In this document: in pieces, positions 36,415-47,393 of the stretch
How the letters are laid out: each line of letters opens with the position of its first letter
Position numbering within the stretch: the first letter of the stretch is position 1
DNA from: Citrobacter enshiensis
GTDB taxonomy: Bacteria > Pseudomonadota > Gammaproteobacteria > Enterobacterales > Enterobacteriaceae
DNA: 64,000 bases
Direction of reading: 5' to 3'
Assembly: GCF_029338175.1 (NCBI RefSeq)
Contig: NZ_CP119862.1
Span: 2,852,001 to 2,916,000, forward strand
Translations under genes and position numbers: made by a program
The notes under the pieces: model-generated
Told to the model about the DNA's origin: nothing
Database searches by the model: none
What the model saw: the letters and a program-made list of their open reading frames with translations, nothing else

Positions 36415-36430
36415 ACGCAAACGTTTTCGT
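36415..36430. promoter_or_regulatory. PurR operator of purT
   Basis: ACGCAAACGTTTTCGT matches the PurR consensus ACGCAAACGTTTTCGT-type palindrome and lies about 36 bp before the purT start, as expected for purine repression. Confidence 0.88.
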
Positions 36431-36465
36431 ATATACTGCGCCCGGATAAATCAGGGGATATTTTT

Positions 36466-37644
36466 ATGACGTTATTAGGCACAGCGCTGCGTTCGGCAGC
36501 GACGCGGGTGATGTTGTTGGGTTCAGGCGAACTGGGTAAGGAAGTGGCGATTGAGTGCCAGCGTTTGGGCGTCGAAGTGATCGCCGTCGATCGCTACCCC
36601 GACGCGCCAGCGATGCACGTTGCTCACCGTTCGCATGTCATCAATATGCTGGATGGTGACGCGTTACGTCGCGTGGTCGAGCTTGAGAAACCGCATTATA
36701 TCGTGCCGGAAATTGAAGCGATCGCCACCGATACGCTGGTGAAACTGGAGCAGGAAGGGCTGAACGTCGTGCCCTGCGCCCGGGCAACCCAGCTGACCAT
36801 GAATCGTGAGGGGATCCGCCGTCTGGCCGCAGAAGACCTGGCGTTGCCGACCTCCTCTTTCCGTTTTGCGGACAGTGAAGCGAGCTTCCGTGAAGCCGTG
36901 GCAGACATCGGTATTCCCTGTATCGTTAAGCCGGTAATGAGCTCTTCGGGCAAAGGGCAAAGTTTTATTCGCTCTGCCGGGCAACTGGCGCAGGCGTGGG
37001 ACTACGCGCAACAAGGCGGTCGCGCCGGTGCGGGCCGGGTGATCGTCGAAGGGGTGGTGAATTTCGATTTTGAAATTACGCTGCTGACCGTCAGCGCCGT
37101 TGATGGCGTCCATTTTTGCGCCCCCGTCGGACATCGTCAGGAAGATGGCGATTACCGCGAATCCTGGCAGCCGCAGCAAATGACGCCGCTGGCCCTTGAG
37201 CGGGCGCAGGAAATTGCCCGTAAAGTGGTACTGGCGTTAGGCGGCCACGGCTTATTTGGTGTCGAACTGTTTGTTTGTGGCGACGAGGTTATCTTCAGCG
37301 AAGTGTCTCCCCGGCCACACGACACCGGGATGGTCACGATGATCTCTCAGGATCTGTCGGAATTTGCTCTGCACGTTCGCGCCTTCCTCGGTCTGCCCGT
37401 TGGCGCGATTCGCCAGTATGGCCCTGCCGCCTCGGCCGTGATCCTGCCGCAACTCACCAGCCAGAATGTGTCGTTTGATAATGTGCAGGCGGCTGTTGGC
37501 GCCGGTCTGCAGGTACGATTCTTTGGGAAACCGGAGATCGAGGGAACCCGTCGCCTGGGTGTTGCGCTGGCAACTGGCGTGTGCGTTGAAGAGGCCATCG
37601 CACGCGCGAAAGACGCTGCCGCTCAGATAAAAGTCAACGCATAA
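36466..37644 (+). CDS. purT: PurT, formate-dependent GAR transformylase
   Basis: 392-residue ATP-grasp enzyme that makes formyl-glycinamide ribonucleotide from GAR, formate and ATP in purine synthesis. Visible blocks: [11 protein letters not shown] (N-terminal nucleotide fold), the ATP-grasp strands [13 protein letters not shown] and [16 protein letters not shown], and the metal region [10 protein letters not shown]. Length as in E. coli. Repressed by PurR through the upstream operator. Confidence 0.96.
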   Translation: MTLLGTALRSAATRVMLLGSGELGKEVAIECQRLGVEVIAVDRYPDAPAMHVAHRSHVINMLDGDALRRVVELEKPHYIVPEIEAIATDTLVKLEQEGLNVVPCARATQLTMNREGIRRLAAEDLALPTSSFRFADSEASFREAVADIGIPCIVKPVMSSSGKGQSFIRSAGQLAQAWDYAQQGGRAGAGRVIVEGVVNFDFEITLLTVSAVDGVHFCAPVGHRQEDGDYRESWQPQQMTPLALERAQEIARKVVLALGGHGLFGVELFVCGDEVIFSEVSPRPHDTGMVTMISQDLSEFALHVRAFLGLPVGAIRQYGPAASAVILPQLTSQNVSFDNVQAAVGAGLQVRFFGKPEIEGTRRLGVALATGVCVEEAIARAKDAAAQIKVNA

Positions 37645-37647
37645 AAA

Positions 37648-37696
37648 AACGGGCCAAATGGCCCGTTCTGGCAAAGCCCGGTGGTGTACCGGGCTT
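37648..37696. terminator. Two hairpins between purT and eda
   Basis: AACGGGCC-AAAT-GGCCCGTT (37648-37667) is followed by a T-run on the minus strand and ends the eda message. AAGCCCGG...CCGGGCTT (37674-37696) lies just before it. The two genes converge here. Confidence 0.85.
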
Positions 37697-37704
37697 GTAT
37701 TCAC

Positions 37705-38346
37705 TTACTGTTTCGCGCCTTCTACCGCTTCGCGAGCCAGTTGAGTAATGCGGTCGTAATCACCCGCTTCCAGCGCATCGGCCGGAACCAGCCAGGAACC
37801 ACCGATACACAGCACGCTTTTCAGCGCCAGGTAATCACGGTAGTTAGCCGGAGAGATACCGCCGGTCGGGCAGAAACGTACCTGAGAGAACGGACCCGCA
37901 ATCGCCTGCAGCGCTTTGGTGCCGCCGTTGGCTTCCGCCGGGAAGAATTTGAACTCTTTCAGACCGTAGTCCATACCCAGCATCAGTTCAGAAACGGTGC
38001 TGATACCCGGAATCAACGGGATCGTTCCTTCCGTTGCCGCTTTCAGCAGAGGCTCAGTCAGACCCGGGCTAATGGCGAACTGCGCGCCCGCTTCAGTCAC
38101 TTCTGCCAGCTGCTGCGGGTTCAGTACGGTACCCGCACCGATAATCGCGTCAGGCACTTCTTTGGCAATCGCGCGGATAGCATCCATCGCACATGCGGTA
38201 CGTAAGGTCACTTCCAGAACGCGCACACCACCTGCAACCAGCGCTTTTGCCATCGGCACCGCGTGTTCCAGTTTATTCACCACAATCACCGGAACTACCG
38301 GGCCAGTGGTCAGGATTGCTTCCGCACTTGTTTTCCAGTTTTTCAT
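37705..38346 (-). CDS. eda: Eda, KDPG/KHG aldolase
   Basis: 213-residue class I aldolase that splits 2-keto-3-deoxy-6-phosphogluconate into pyruvate and glyceraldehyde 3-phosphate, the last step of the Entner-Doudoroff pathway. The Schiff-base Lys lies in [15 protein letters not shown], the catalytic Glu in VLEVTLR, and the phosphate loop is at FCPTGGIS. It lies 38 bp behind edd in the same transcript. KdgR and GntR control is known in E. coli. Confidence 0.96.
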   Translation of the reverse strand: MKNWKTSAEAILTTGPVVPVIVVNKLEHAVPMAKALVAGGVRVLEVTLRTACAMDAIRAIAKEVPDAIIGAGTVLNPQQLAEVTEAGAQFAISPGLTEPLLKAATEGTIPLIPGISTVSELMLGMDYGLKEFKFFPAEANGGTKALQAIAGPFSQVRFCPTGGISPANYRDYLALKSVLCIGGSWLVPADALEAGDYDRITQLAREAVEGAKQ

Positions 38347-38384
38347 CAGAGTTTTTCTCTCGCCTGATTACAAAATTTTTCGTT

Positions 38385-40196
38385 TTAAAAAGTGATACAG
38401 GTTGCGCCCTGCTCCGCACCGGAGAGTTTTTCGCGCAACGCGCTGAACATCTCACGTCCTGTCCCTACCCTTGATGAGCTCAGATCCGGGATGTGAGGCT
38501 GGCGAGCGGCAAGTTCCGCTTCATCGACCAGCAGAGTCAGTTCACCTGTCTGTCCGTTCACACGAATGATGTCGCCATCGCGCACTTTCGCCAGTAACCC
38601 GCCATCGTAAGCTTCCGGCGTGACATGGATTGCTGAAGGCACTTTACCTGAAGCACCGGAAAGCCGTCCATCAGTAACTAACGCAATTTTGAAACAACGG
38701 TCCAATAATACACCAAGTGGCGGCATGAGTTTGTGCAATTCTGGCATTCCGTTCGCTTTTGGTCCCTGATGGCGTACGACTACCACGCAATCACGGTCCA
38801 ACAACCCGGCCTCAAATGCCGGTAATACGTCGTGCTGGCTCTCAAATACAATGGCTGGTGCTTCAATGATCTGATTTTCAACCGGTACCGCAGAGGTTTT
38901 CATCACTGCACGCCCCAGGTTGCCACTCAGCACTTTCGTCCCGCCGTGGTGCGAGAACGGCTTATCAAAGGTCGCGATAACATTGCTATCAAGAGACTTC
39001 GCCGCCCCTTCACGCCAGTCCAGCTCGCCATCGTTCAGCCACGGTTCCAGGGTATAACGAGACAAACCAAAGCCCGCCACGGTGTTGACGTCTTCATGCA
39101 GCAGGCCCGCGTTGAGCAGTTCACGCATCAGGACAGGCACCCCGCCCGCCGCCTGGAAGTGGTTAATGTCCGCCGGGCCATTCGGGTAGAGGCGAGCCAT
39201 CAGCGGGACGACATCTGAAAGGTCGGAGAAGTCATCCCAGTTGATCACAATACCGGCGGCACGCGCCATCGCCACCAGATGCATGGTGTGGTTGGTTGAC
39301 CCTCCCGTTGCGAGCAGCGCGACAATGCCGTTCACCACCACTTTTTCGTCAATCATTTTGCCGACAGGCATCCATTCGTTACCGTTGCCGGTCAAACGCG
39401 TCACCTGACGGGCCGCCGCCGCGGTCAGCGCGTCACGCAGTGGCGCATCGGGATGCACAAAGGAGGAGCCCGGTAATTGCATCCCCATAAACTCCACCAC
39501 CATTTGGTTGGTGTTGGCGGTGCCGTAGAACGTACAGGTGCCTGGCGCATGGTAAGAGGCGGCTTCGGATTCCAGCAACGCCATACGGTCAACCTTACCT
39601 TCAGCATAAAGCTGGCGAATTCGGACTTTTTCTTTATTTGGCAGGCCGCTGGCCATCGGACCAGACGGCACGAAAATGGACGGCAGATGACCAAATGAGA
39701 GCGCCGCCATCGCCAGTCCTGGGACAATTTTGTCGCACACGCCGAGGAATAACGCCCCATCGAACATATTGTGTGACAACCCGACCGCCGCCGACATGGC
39801 AATCACTTCGCGGCTCAGGAGTGACAGTTCCATTCCGTCCTGGCCCTGGGTCACGCCATCGCACATCGCAGGCACACCACCCGCCACCTGACCGATCGCA
39901 TTCGCCGCGTGCAGCGCTTTGCGGATAATCTCAGGATAATGCTCATAAGGCTGGTGCGCAGAAAGCATGTCGTTATAGGAGGTAATGATCGCGATATTGT
40001 TACGCAACATGCTTTTCAGCGACGCTTTATCGTCGGGTTGGCACGCAGCAAATCCGTGCGCCAGGTTTCCGCACGCTAACTGGGAGCGGTGAACCGTCGA
40101 CGTTTTCGCTTGCTCAATACGAGCAAGGTAGGCAGAACGTGTTTTGTGTGAACGTTCGATAATACGTTGTGTTACGCGTAACAAATTCGGATTCAT
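38385..40196 (-). CDS. edd: Edd, 6-phosphogluconate dehydratase
   Basis: 603-residue Fe-S dehydratase of the IlvD/Edd family that converts 6-phosphogluconate to KDPG. The cluster cysteines are in the regions [11 protein letters not shown] and [11 protein letters not shown], plus [15 protein letters not shown]. Length equals E. coli Edd. It forms an operon with eda, downstream of zwf but separated from it by a terminator and its own promoter region. Confidence 0.96.
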   Translation of the reverse strand: MNPNLLRVTQRIIERSHKTRSAYLARIEQAKTSTVHRSQLACGNLAHGFAACQPDDKASLKSMLRNNIAIITSYNDMLSAHQPYEHYPEIIRKALHAANAIGQVAGGVPAMCDGVTQGQDGMELSLLSREVIAMSAAVGLSHNMFDGALFLGVCDKIVPGLAMAALSFGHLPSIFVPSGPMASGLPNKEKVRIRQLYAEGKVDRMALLESEAASYHAPGTCTFYGTANTNQMVVEFMGMQLPGSSFVHPDAPLRDALTAAAARQVTRLTGNGNEWMPVGKMIDEKVVVNGIVALLATGGSTNHTMHLVAMARAAGIVINWDDFSDLSDVVPLMARLYPNGPADINHFQAAGGVPVLMRELLNAGLLHEDVNTVAGFGLSRYTLEPWLNDGELDWREGAAKSLDSNVIATFDKPFSHHGGTKVLSGNLGRAVMKTSAVPVENQIIEAPAIVFESQHDVLPAFEAGLLDRDCVVVVRHQGPKANGMPELHKLMPPLGVLLDRCFKIALVTDGRLSGASGKVPSAIHVTPEAYDGGLLAKVRDGDIIRVNGQTGELTLLVDEAELAARQPHIPDLSSSRVGTGREMFSALREKLSGAEQGATCITF

Positions 40197-40323
40197 AGAG
40201 GCTCCTAAAATTTATCTGTCCGGGCCGCAGGATTACCAATGTGTTTCATCAGGGTTAAACAATGCTGAAACGCTTGTAAGCCGGAGCTCAGGGGCAAAAT
40301 CGTTTCAGTCAGTGTAATAAAAA

Positions 40324-40353
40324 AAGCCCCGCGGGTGAATCCACGCGGGGCTT
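40324..40353 (-). terminator. Terminator of zwf
   Basis: Perfect stem AAGCCCCGCG/CGCGGGGCTT with a 10-base loop, followed on the minus strand by a long T-run. It separates zwf from edd-eda. Confidence 0.9.
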
Positions 40354-40390
40354 AAAAGTGCAAAAATTATTCTACAATCTGTGTTAGATC

Positions 40391-40406
40391 ATGTTACCGG
40401 TAAAAT
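40391..40406. promoter_or_regulatory. GntR operator candidate upstream of edd
   Basis: ATGTTACCGGTAAAAT resembles the GntR consensus (ATGTTACCGATAACAT type) in its conserved TGTTACC half and centre. It lies 24 bp past the zwf stop and upstream of the zwf terminator. A promoter starting here would place the terminator in the edd leader, so its role is uncertain. Confidence 0.55.
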
Positions 40407-40430
40407 AACACCGTCGCGGAAGATGAAATT

Positions 40431-41906
40431 TTATTCAAATTCATTCCAGGAACGGCCATCACGGGTGATCATCGCCACGGAGGCAACCGGTCCCCACGTC
40501 CCCGCCTGATACGGCTTAGGCGCGTCGTTATCCATCGCCCAGGCTTCGGTGATGGAGTCTACCCATTTCCATGCTTCTTCCACCTCATCACGGCGCACAA
40601 ACAGCGCCTGAATGCCCCGCATGGTTTCCAACAGTAAGCGTTCATAGGCATCCGCCAGATGCGTTTGGTTGAACGTTTCGGAGTAGCTCAGATCCAGCTT
40701 GGTAATCTGCAGATTATGTTTATGATCCAGGCCCGGGACTTTATTGAGTACCTGAATATCCACGCCTTCATCCGGCTGCAGGCGGATCGTCAATTTGTTC
40801 TGCGGCAGATCCTGCCAGGACTCTTTGAACAGGTTGAGCTCCGGCGTTTTGAAGTAGACAACCACTTCAGAACATTTGGTCGGCAGTCGTTTGCCGGTAC
40901 GCAGGTAAAACGGCACGCCCGCCCAGCGCCAGTTATCGATGTCGACACGAATGGCGACGAACGTTTCGGTATTGCTGCTCTTATTCGCCCCCTCTTCTTC
41001 CAGATAACCCGGCACTTTTTTACCTTGCGCGAAACCGGTGGTGTACTGACCACGAACCGTTTTTTCACGGACGTTCGAACGGTCGATACGACGCAGCGAT
41101 TTCAGCACTTTCACTTTTTCATCGCGAATACTGTCAGCGCTCAGATCGGACGGCGGCGACATGGCGATCATGCACAGAATTTGCAGCAGGTGGTTCTGGA
41201 TCATGTCGCGCATTTGACCAGCCTGGTCAAAGTAGCCCCAGCGACCTTCAATGCCCACCTCTTCCGCCACGGTGATTTCCACGTGATCGATGGTGCGATT
41301 GTCCCAGTTATTGACAAACAGGGAGTTGGCGAAACGCAGCGCCAGTAAGTTCAGAACCGTCTCTTTTCCGAGATAGTGGTCAATACGATAAACCTGGCTC
41401 TCGTCAAAATATTCACCCACCTGGTCGTTGATTTCACGAGAGGTGGCCAGTGATGTGCCGAGCGGTTTTTCCATGACCACGCGCGCAGGCTTAGCATTCA
41501 GCTTCGCCTCGCCTAACCCTTTGCAGATGGCGCCAAAGGTGCTGGGCGGCATCGCAAAATAGTTAATGGTGGTGCGCGCTTTTTGATCCAGCATCTCCCC
41601 CAGGCGGGAAAAGGCTGCGGTATCGTTGACATCCAGATTGCAGAAATCCAGGCGACCACTCAGGGTATCCCACAAACCTTCATCAATTTTTTCCTTCATG
41701 AAGGTTTCGAGCGCTTCGCGAACCACCTTGGTGTAGGCTTCTTTATCCCAGTCAGCACGACCAACCCCAATAATGCGGGTATCCGGGTTAATCTGACCGG
41801 CTTTCTCCAGTTGATACAGGGAAGGCAGCAATTTACGACGCGCCAGGTCGCCTTTCGCGCCGAAAATGACCAGGTCACATGCCTGGGCTGTTTGCGTTAC
41901 CGCCAT
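40431..41906 (-). CDS. zwf: Zwf, glucose-6-phosphate dehydrogenase
   Basis: 491-residue NADP-dependent dehydrogenase, entry to the oxidative pentose-phosphate and Entner-Doudoroff pathways. The nucleotide fold motif is [17 protein letters not shown] (about 15-31), and the substrate/active-site motif is RIDHYLGKE. Length equals E. coli. A HexR palindrome lies 48 bp upstream of the start, and hexR is the next gene, divergent. Confidence 0.97.
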   Translation of the reverse strand: MAVTQTAQACDLVIFGAKGDLARRKLLPSLYQLEKAGQINPDTRIIGVGRADWDKEAYTKVVREALETFMKEKIDEGLWDTLSGRLDFCNLDVNDTAAFSRLGEMLDQKARTTINYFAMPPSTFGAICKGLGEAKLNAKPARVVMEKPLGTSLATSREINDQVGEYFDESQVYRIDHYLGKETVLNLLALRFANSLFVNNWDNRTIDHVEITVAEEVGIEGRWGYFDQAGQMRDMIQNHLLQILCMIAMSPPSDLSADSIRDEKVKVLKSLRRIDRSNVREKTVRGQYTTGFAQGKKVPGYLEEEGANKSSNTETFVAIRVDIDNWRWAGVPFYLRTGKRLPTKCSEVVVYFKTPELNLFKESWQDLPQNKLTIRLQPDEGVDIQVLNKVPGLDHKHNLQITKLDLSYSETFNQTHLADAYERLLLETMRGIQALFVRRDEVEEAWKWVDSITEAWAMDNDAPKPYQAGTWGPVASVAMITRDGRSWNEFE

Positions 41907-41953
41907 GTCATTCTCCTCAGTTAACTATCCTGGTACTTCTGCCAGGTTATAGT

Positions 41954-41968
41954 TGTAATTTTATTACA
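41954..41968. promoter_or_regulatory. HexR operator in the zwf promoter
   Basis: TGTAATTTTATTACA is a near-perfect palindrome and fits the HexR consensus (TGTAATTAAATTACA type). It lies between zwf and the divergent hexR gene. The rest of this 355-bp gap (41969-42261) holds the two promoters; I see no other gene. Confidence 0.8.
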
Positions 41969-42261
41969 GTGCACTGTACTGCTTTTACGTGATTCCGGAA
42001 ACCGTAAACACTTATCCACCGGTGCGATCCCGGCTTGTCAGGCGTTTTGCCGCACGTTCAGCCGCAAAACGGATAAAAAAGTCGTCGTTTTCACACACGT
42101 AGCCGACAGTTAAAATCAGACACCGATCATGTAATGAAAAAAAACAACAACTATTCTATCCATTTTGCCCCCTTAATGGGCGGCCGGGGGTAATATCTAA
42201 CAAAATTGCCTCTCGATTTCCTGTATCTCAGAAATCGTCGTCACCATGAGTTTTCTACATC

Positions 42262-43131
42262 ATGAATATGCTGGAAAAAATCCAGGTACAACTGGAACAT
42301 CTGAGCAAATCAGAACGCAAAGTCGCCGATGTTATTCTTGCTTCCCCTGAGCAGGCCATCCATTCGAGTATTGCAACGCTGGCCCTGGAAGCGAACGTCA
42401 GTGAGCCTACCGTAAACCGCTTCTGTCGCAGCATGGACACGCGCGGGTTTCCTGATTTTAAACTGCATCTGGCGCAAAGTCTGGCAAATGGCACGCCCTA
42501 TGTTAATCGTAATGTGGATGAAGATGACAGCGTTGAGTCCTACACGGGAAAAATCTTCGAATCTGCGATGGCCAGTCTCGACCATGTCCGCCAGTCGCTT
42601 GATAAATCGGCTGTGAATCGCGCGGTCGACCTGCTGACGCAAGCGAAGAAAATTTCCTTCTTCGGCCTTGGTTCTTCCGCCGCCGTGGCACATGACGCCA
42701 TGAACAAATTTTTCCGCTTCAACGTTCCGGTCATATACTCCGATGATATCGTCCTGCAACGCATGAGCTGTATGAATTGTAGCGATGACGACGTCGTTGT
42801 GCTCATTTCGCACACGGGCAGAACCAAAAGTCTGGTGGAGCTGGCGCAGCTGGCGCGCGAAAACGATGCGATGGTGATTGCACTGACCTCCGCAGGTACG
42901 CCGTTGGCGCGCGAGGCCACATTAGCGATTACACTTGATGTACCGGAAGATACTGACATTTATATGCCGATGGTCTCTCGACTTGCTCAACTGACCGTGA
43001 TAGATGTGCTGGCAACCGGATTTACTTTGCGTCGCGGGGCAAAATTCAGAGATAACTTGAAGCGCGTCAAGGAAGCGCTTAAGGAATCGCGTTTTGATAA
43101 AGAACTGCTCATAAGGAGCGATGACCGCTAA
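42262..43131 (+). CDS. hexR: HexR, RpiR-family regulator of central carbon genes
   Basis: 289-residue regulator with an N-terminal RpiR helix-turn-helix domain (residues 1-77; SIATLALEANVSEPTVNRFCRS) and a C-terminal SIS sugar-phosphate domain (from about 120; FFGLGSSAAVAHDAMNKFFR). It senses KDPG and controls zwf, edd-eda and related genes. All of these lie next to it here, with an operator before zwf. Confidence 0.95.
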   Translation: MNMLEKIQVQLEHLSKSERKVADVILASPEQAIHSSIATLALEANVSEPTVNRFCRSMDTRGFPDFKLHLAQSLANGTPYVNRNVDEDDSVESYTGKIFESAMASLDHVRQSLDKSAVNRAVDLLTQAKKISFFGLGSSAAVAHDAMNKFFRFNVPVIYSDDIVLQRMSCMNCSDDDVVVLISHTGRTKSLVELAQLARENDAMVIALTSAGTPLAREATLAITLDVPEDTDIYMPMVSRLAQLTVIDVLATGFTLRRGAKFRDNLKRVKEALKESRFDKELLIRSDDR

Positions 43132-43224
43132 AAGCAATAACAAGCACACCCTTTTCGTCATCCGGCTTTATATCCGGATCAATGTTCACGCAACACCAAG
43201 TTGTTTCAGTCAACGGAGTATTAC

Positions 43225-44667
43225 ATGTCCAGAAGGCTTCGCAGAACCAAAATCGTTACCACGTTAGGCCCGGCAACTGATCGCGATAACAACCTTGAGA
43301 AAATTATCGCTGCGGGTGCGAACGTCGTACGAATGAACTTCTCTCACGGATCGCCAGAAGATCACAAAATACGCGCTGATAAAGTTCGTGAGATTGCCGC
43401 AAAACTGGGGCGTCATGTGGCAATTCTGGGCGATCTCCAGGGGCCAAAAATTCGCGTATCGACCTTCAAAGAAGGCAAAGTATTCCTGAACATCGGCGAT
43501 AAATTCCTGTTAGACGCAAACCTGGGGAAAGGTGAAGGCGATAAAGAAAAAGTCGGTATCGATTACAAAGGCCTGCCCGCGGACGTGGTTCCTGGCGATA
43601 TCCTGTTGCTGGACGATGGTCGCGTACAGCTAAAAGTCCTGGAAGTTCAGGACATGAAAGTTTTCACTGAAGTGACCGTCGGCGGCCCACTCTCCAACAA
43701 CAAAGGCATCAACAAACTCGGCGGTGGCCTCTCTGCAGAAGCGCTGACCGAAAAAGACAAAGCGGATATCGTCACTGCAGCGCAAATCGGCGTTGATTAT
43801 CTGGCCGTCTCCTTCCCTCGCTGCGGTGAAGACCTGAACTATGCGCGTCGCCTCGCACGCGATGCTGGCTGCGATGCAAAAATTGTCGCCAAAGTCGAAC
43901 GTGCCGAAGCCGTTTGCGACCAGAATGCGATGGATGACATCATTCTGGCTTCCGACGTTGTGATGGTCGCTCGCGGCGATCTGGGCGTTGAAATCGGCGA
44001 TCCGGAGCTGGTCGGTATTCAGAAGGCCCTGATTCGTCGCGCCCGTCAGCTGAACCGTGCGGTTATTACCGCCACGCAGATGATGGAGTCGATGATCACT
44101 AACCCAATGCCGACCCGTGCAGAAGTCATGGACGTGGCCAACGCCGTGCTGGATGGCACCGACGCCGTTATGCTGTCGGCGGAAACCGCAGCGGGCCAGT
44201 ATCCGGCTGAAACGGTGGCCGCGATGGCGCGCGTTTGTCTGGGCGCAGAAAAAATCCCGAGCATTAACGTCTCTAAACACCGCCTCGATGTGCAGTTCGA
44301 TAATGTCGAAGAAGCCATCGCCATGTCGGCAATGTATGCTGCAAACCACCTGAAAGGGGTGACGGCCATTATCGCCATGACCGAATCAGGGCGTACTGCG
44401 CTGATGACCTCGCGTATCAGTTCTGGCTTACCGATTTTCGCGATGTCTCGTCATGAGCGCACGTTGAACCTGACCTCATTGTATCGTGGCGTCACGCCGG
44501 TGCACTTCGACAGCGCGGCTGACGGCGTTGTGGCGGCAAGTGAAGCGGTTAATTTGCTGCGTGACAAAGGCTATCTGGTGTCCGGCGATCTGGTGATCGT
44601 CACCCAGGGCGACGTGATGAGCACCATCGGTTCGACCAACACCACCCGTATTCTGACCGTCGAGTAA
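43225..44667 (+). CDS. pykA: PykA, pyruvate kinase II
   Basis: 480-residue glycolytic enzyme, AMP-activated in E. coli, that makes pyruvate and ATP from PEP. Visible: [11 protein letters not shown] at the N-terminus, [11 protein letters not shown], the active-site signature [11 protein letters not shown], and [12 protein letters not shown]. The start at 43225 (MSRRLRRTK) gives the E. coli length. A small ATCCGG/CCGGAT hairpin at 43160-43179 lies in the hexR-pykA gap. Confidence 0.97.
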   Translation: MSRRLRRTKIVTTLGPATDRDNNLEKIIAAGANVVRMNFSHGSPEDHKIRADKVREIAAKLGRHVAILGDLQGPKIRVSTFKEGKVFLNIGDKFLLDANLGKGEGDKEKVGIDYKGLPADVVPGDILLLDDGRVQLKVLEVQDMKVFTEVTVGGPLSNNKGINKLGGGLSAEALTEKDKADIVTAAQIGVDYLAVSFPRCGEDLNYARRLARDAGCDAKIVAKVERAEAVCDQNAMDDIILASDVVMVARGDLGVEIGDPELVGIQKALIRRARQLNRAVITATQMMESMITNPMPTRAEVMDVANAVLDGTDAVMLSAETAAGQYPAETVAAMARVCLGAEKIPSINVSKHRLDVQFDNVEEAIAMSAMYAANHLKGVTAIIAMTESGRTALMTSRISSGLPIFAMSRHERTLNLTSLYRGVTPVHFDSAADGVVAASEAVNLLRDKGYLVSGDLVIVTQGDVMSTIGSTNTTRILTVE

Positions 44668-44686
44668 TTTCCCGGTGCCAGAAAGT

Positions 44687-44716
44687 AAAAAGCCTCTCTG
44701 ACGAGAGGCTTTTTTT
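44687..44716. terminator. Terminator between pykA and lpxM
   Basis: AAAAAGCCTCTC-TGAC-GAGAGGCTTTTTTT: a strong stem with A- and T-runs that serves the two convergent genes and overlaps the lpxM stop codon. Confidence 0.92.
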
Positions 44717-45686
44717 ATTTGATGGGATAAAGATCTTTGCGTTTATACGGCTGAATTTCGCCCGGTTTACGGGTCTTCAGCAGTTTTAATATCCAGGTGT
44801 ATTGTTCAGGATGCGGACCTACGAAGATTTCCACCTCTTCGTTCATTCTTCTGGCGATAGTGTGGTCATCCGCAGTCAGAAGATCGTCCATCGGCGGGCG
44901 CACCAGAATCGTTAACCGGTGTGTTTTGCCATCATAGACAGGAAAAAGCGGAACCACGCGTGCACGGCACACTTTCATCAAGCGACCAATCGCAGGCAAG
45001 GTTGCTTTATATGTCGCGAAGAAATCAACAAACTCACTGTGTTCCGCACCGTGATCCTGATCCGGTAGATAGTATCCCCAGTATCCCTGGCGGACAGACT
45101 GGATAAACGGCTTAATGCCGTCATTACGGGCATGCAAACGCCCGCCGAAGCGACGACGTACGGTGTTCCACACGTAATCAAATACCGGGTTGCCCTGATT
45201 ATGGAACATGGCCGCCATTTTCTGCCCCTGTGATGCTATCAGCATCCCCGGGATATCGACGCCCCACCCGTGCGGTACCAGAAAAATCACTTTCTCATTG
45301 TTGCGGCGCAGTTCCTCGATAATCTCCAGTCCCTGCCAGTCGACACGTTTCTGTACTTTTTCAGGGCCTCGCATCGCCAGTTCGGCCATCATTGCCATTG
45401 CCTGAGGCGCTGTCTCAAACATTTTATCAACGATCGCCTCACGCTCGGCTTCGCTGCGCTGCGGGAAGCAAAGCGACAAATTGATCAGCGCACGACGACG
45501 AGAGCTTTTCCCCGTACGTCCGGCAATACGGCCCAGTTTGGCCAGGATGGGATCGCGAAATGACGCTGGCGTTAGCGCAATGCCCGCCATCGCGGCGACG
45601 CCCAGCCAGGCTCCCCAATAGCGAGGGTGGCGAAATGATTTTTCAAACTCAGGGATGTATTCAATGTTATTTTTTTTCGTTTCCAT
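44715..45686 (-). CDS. lpxM: LpxM (MsbB), lipid A myristoyl transferase
   Basis: 323-residue inner-membrane acyltransferase that adds the last (myristoyl) chain to lipid A. The start at 45686 (METKKNNIEYIPEFEKS) gives the E. coli length; an open frame runs 55 codons further upstream but is not used in relatives. It has an N-terminal membrane segment (about 26-44) and the catalytic HX4D motif HGWGVD. In E. coli the next gene upstream is mepM; here it is ptsG. Confidence 0.95.
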   Translation of the reverse strand: METKKNNIEYIPEFEKSFRHPRYWGAWLGVAAMAGIALTPASFRDPILAKLGRIAGRTGKSSRRRALINLSLCFPQRSEAEREAIVDKMFETAPQAMAMMAELAMRGPEKVQKRVDWQGLEIIEELRRNNEKVIFLVPHGWGVDIPGMLIASQGQKMAAMFHNQGNPVFDYVWNTVRRRFGGRLHARNDGIKPFIQSVRQGYWGYYLPDQDHGAEHSEFVDFFATYKATLPAIGRLMKVCRARVVPLFPVYDGKTHRLTILVRPPMDDLLTADDHTIARRMNEEVEIFVGPHPEQYTWILKLLKTRKPGEIQPYKRKDLYPIK

Positions 45687-45812
45687 GCTTTTCCAGTGTC
45701 TGATGACGCGAATGCGAAAAGTAAATCTGCTGATAGTGTAGCGGCGCGCCGTGCCCCATACAAAGTAAAAATCCGCCTTCGCTGGCAGAAGTCTCTCTTT
45801 TTTCGTCAAGCG

Positions 45813-45840
45813 TAAAAAAGGCAGCCATAAGGCTGCCTTA
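45813..45840 (-). terminator. Terminator of ptsG
   Basis: Perfect stem AAGGCAGCC-TTAT-GGCTGCCTT followed by a T-run on the minus strand, 23 bp after the ptsG stop. The rearrangement joint must lie between it and the lpxM start. Confidence 0.9.
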
Positions 45841-45862
45841 GTTCTCCCCAACGTCTTACGGC

Positions 45863-47296
45863 TTAGTGGCTGCGGATGTATTCATCCATTTCAGTTTTCA
45901 GGTTATCGGATTTAGTACCGAAAATAGCCTGAACACCAGAGCCCGCCACAACAACGCCCGCTGCACCCAGTTTCTTCAGGCCAGCTTGATCCACTTTCGT
46001 CACATCAGCAACGCTGACACGCAGACGAGTGATACAGGCGTCGAGGTTGGTGATGTTATCTTTACCGCCAAATGCCGCAATCAGAGCCGGAGCCATTTCA
46101 CTGGTCGCGCCAGTTTTGCTGTCTTCGGTGGCATCTTCACGACCAGGCGTTTTCAGATCCAGCGCTTTGATCAGCACACGGAAAATGGTGTAGTAAATAA
46201 TCGCATAACCTGCACCCACAATCGGGAACAGCCACAGCTTGCTGCTGTTACCGCTCAGCACGATGAAGTCGATCAGACCGTGAGAGAAGGAAGTACCGTC
46301 ACGCATACCCAGCAGGATACAGATCGGGAACGCCAGACCAGCCAGAATCGCATGAATCACATACAGGATCGGCGCAACGAACATGAAGGAGAACTCGATC
46401 GGCTCGGTAATACCGGTCAGGAACGAGGTCAACGCTGCGGAGATCATGATACCGCCCACTTTCGCGCGGTTTTCTGGTTTAGCAGAGTGCCAGATGGCAA
46501 TCGCAGCCGCCGGCAGACCGTACATTTTGAACAGGAAGCCGCCAGACAGTTTACCTGCAGTCGGGTCACCCGCCATATAGCGCGGAATATCGCCGTGGAA
46601 CACCTGACCTGCTGCGTTGGTGTATTCACCAATTTGCATCTGGAAAGGAACGTTCCAGATGTGGTGCAGACCGAATGGTACCAGGCAACGTTCAACGAAG
46701 CCGTAGATACCGAACGCAACAACCGGGTTCTGGTATGCGGCCCACTGAGAGAACGTCTGAATAGCAGTACCGATCGGCGGCCAAATGAAGGACAGGACGA
46801 CACCAGTGAAGATGGCAGCCAGACCCGAAATAATAGGAACAAAGCGCTTACCGGCAAAGAAGCCCAGATACTCAGGCAGTTTGATACGGTAGAAGCGGTT
46901 GAACATATACGCTGCAATCGCACCGGAGATAATCCCCCCGAGCACACCGGTATCCGCCAGGTGTTTTGCTGCGATTTCTTCAGCAGGTAAATGCAGAACC
47001 AGCGGCGCTACCACAGCCATGGTTTTAACCATGATGCCGTATGCAACCACCGAGGCCAGTGCCGAAACGCCGTCGTTGTTAGTAAAACCGAGTGCAACAC
47101 CGATAGCAAAGATCAATGGCATATTGGCAAAAACAGAACCGCCTGCTTCCGCCATTACGTGTGAAACTACGGCTGGCAGCCAGCTGAAGTTTGCGGAACC
47201 GACGCCTAGCAGGATACCTGCGATAGGCAGTACGGATACCGGTAGCATCAGCGATTTACCGACCTTTTGCAGGTTAGCAAATGCATTCTTAAACAT
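45863..47296 (-). CDS. ptsG: PtsG, glucose-specific PTS permease EIICB
   Basis: 477-residue membrane permease that imports and phosphorylates glucose. The IIC membrane domain spans about 1-385, the linker has the KTPGRED segment, and the IIB domain carries the phospho-Cys in [10 protein letters not shown]. The start at 47296 ([10 protein letters not shown]) is fixed by the conserved SgrS-pairing leader just before it. It is regulated by Mlc, CRP and the sRNA SgrS, for which sites are visible upstream. Confidence 0.97.
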   Translation of the reverse strand: MFKNAFANLQKVGKSLMLPVSVLPIAGILLGVGSANFSWLPAVVSHVMAEAGGSVFANMPLIFAIGVALGFTNNDGVSALASVVAYGIMVKTMAVVAPLVLHLPAEEIAAKHLADTGVLGGIISGAIAAYMFNRFYRIKLPEYLGFFAGKRFVPIISGLAAIFTGVVLSFIWPPIGTAIQTFSQWAAYQNPVVAFGIYGFVERCLVPFGLHHIWNVPFQMQIGEYTNAAGQVFHGDIPRYMAGDPTAGKLSGGFLFKMYGLPAAAIAIWHSAKPENRAKVGGIMISAALTSFLTGITEPIEFSFMFVAPILYVIHAILAGLAFPICILLGMRDGTSFSHGLIDFIVLSGNSSKLWLFPIVGAGYAIIYYTIFRVLIKALDLKTPGREDATEDSKTGATSEMAPALIAAFGGKDNITNLDACITRLRVSVADVTKVDQAGLKKLGAAGVVVAGSGVQAIFGTKSDNLKTEMDEYIRSH

Positions 47297-47300
47297 AATT

Positions 47301-47316
47301 GAGAGTGCTCCTGAGT
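47301..47316 (-). promoter_or_regulatory. SgrS sRNA pairing site in the ptsG leader
   Basis: The mRNA-sense sequence ACTCAGGAGCACTCTC lies just before the start codon and is identical to the E. coli target of the glucose-phosphate-stress sRNA SgrS. It also covers the ribosome binding site. Confidence 0.9.
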
Positions 47317-47393
47317 ATTTTGTGCTTTCTACGTTCTCACGCATTGGCGAGGGGGGAGAACCCCGCCGTGGACAGGACATCTAAGTGCCCTTT

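Noticed and set aside
40240-40290. Possible KdgR box upstream of edd (TGTTTCATCAGGGTTAAACA, TGAAAC)
   Set aside because: The spacing and arms do not fit the KdgR consensus well enough; kept only as a thought because eda is a KdgR target in E. coli.
40659-41348. 229-codon open frame opposite zwf
   Set aside because: Shadow frame of a strongly expressed gene; composition is non-biological.
45866-46990. 374-codon open frame on the plus strand opposite ptsG
   Set aside because: Antisense shadow of the highly biased ptsG codons; no initiation signal and no family resemblance.
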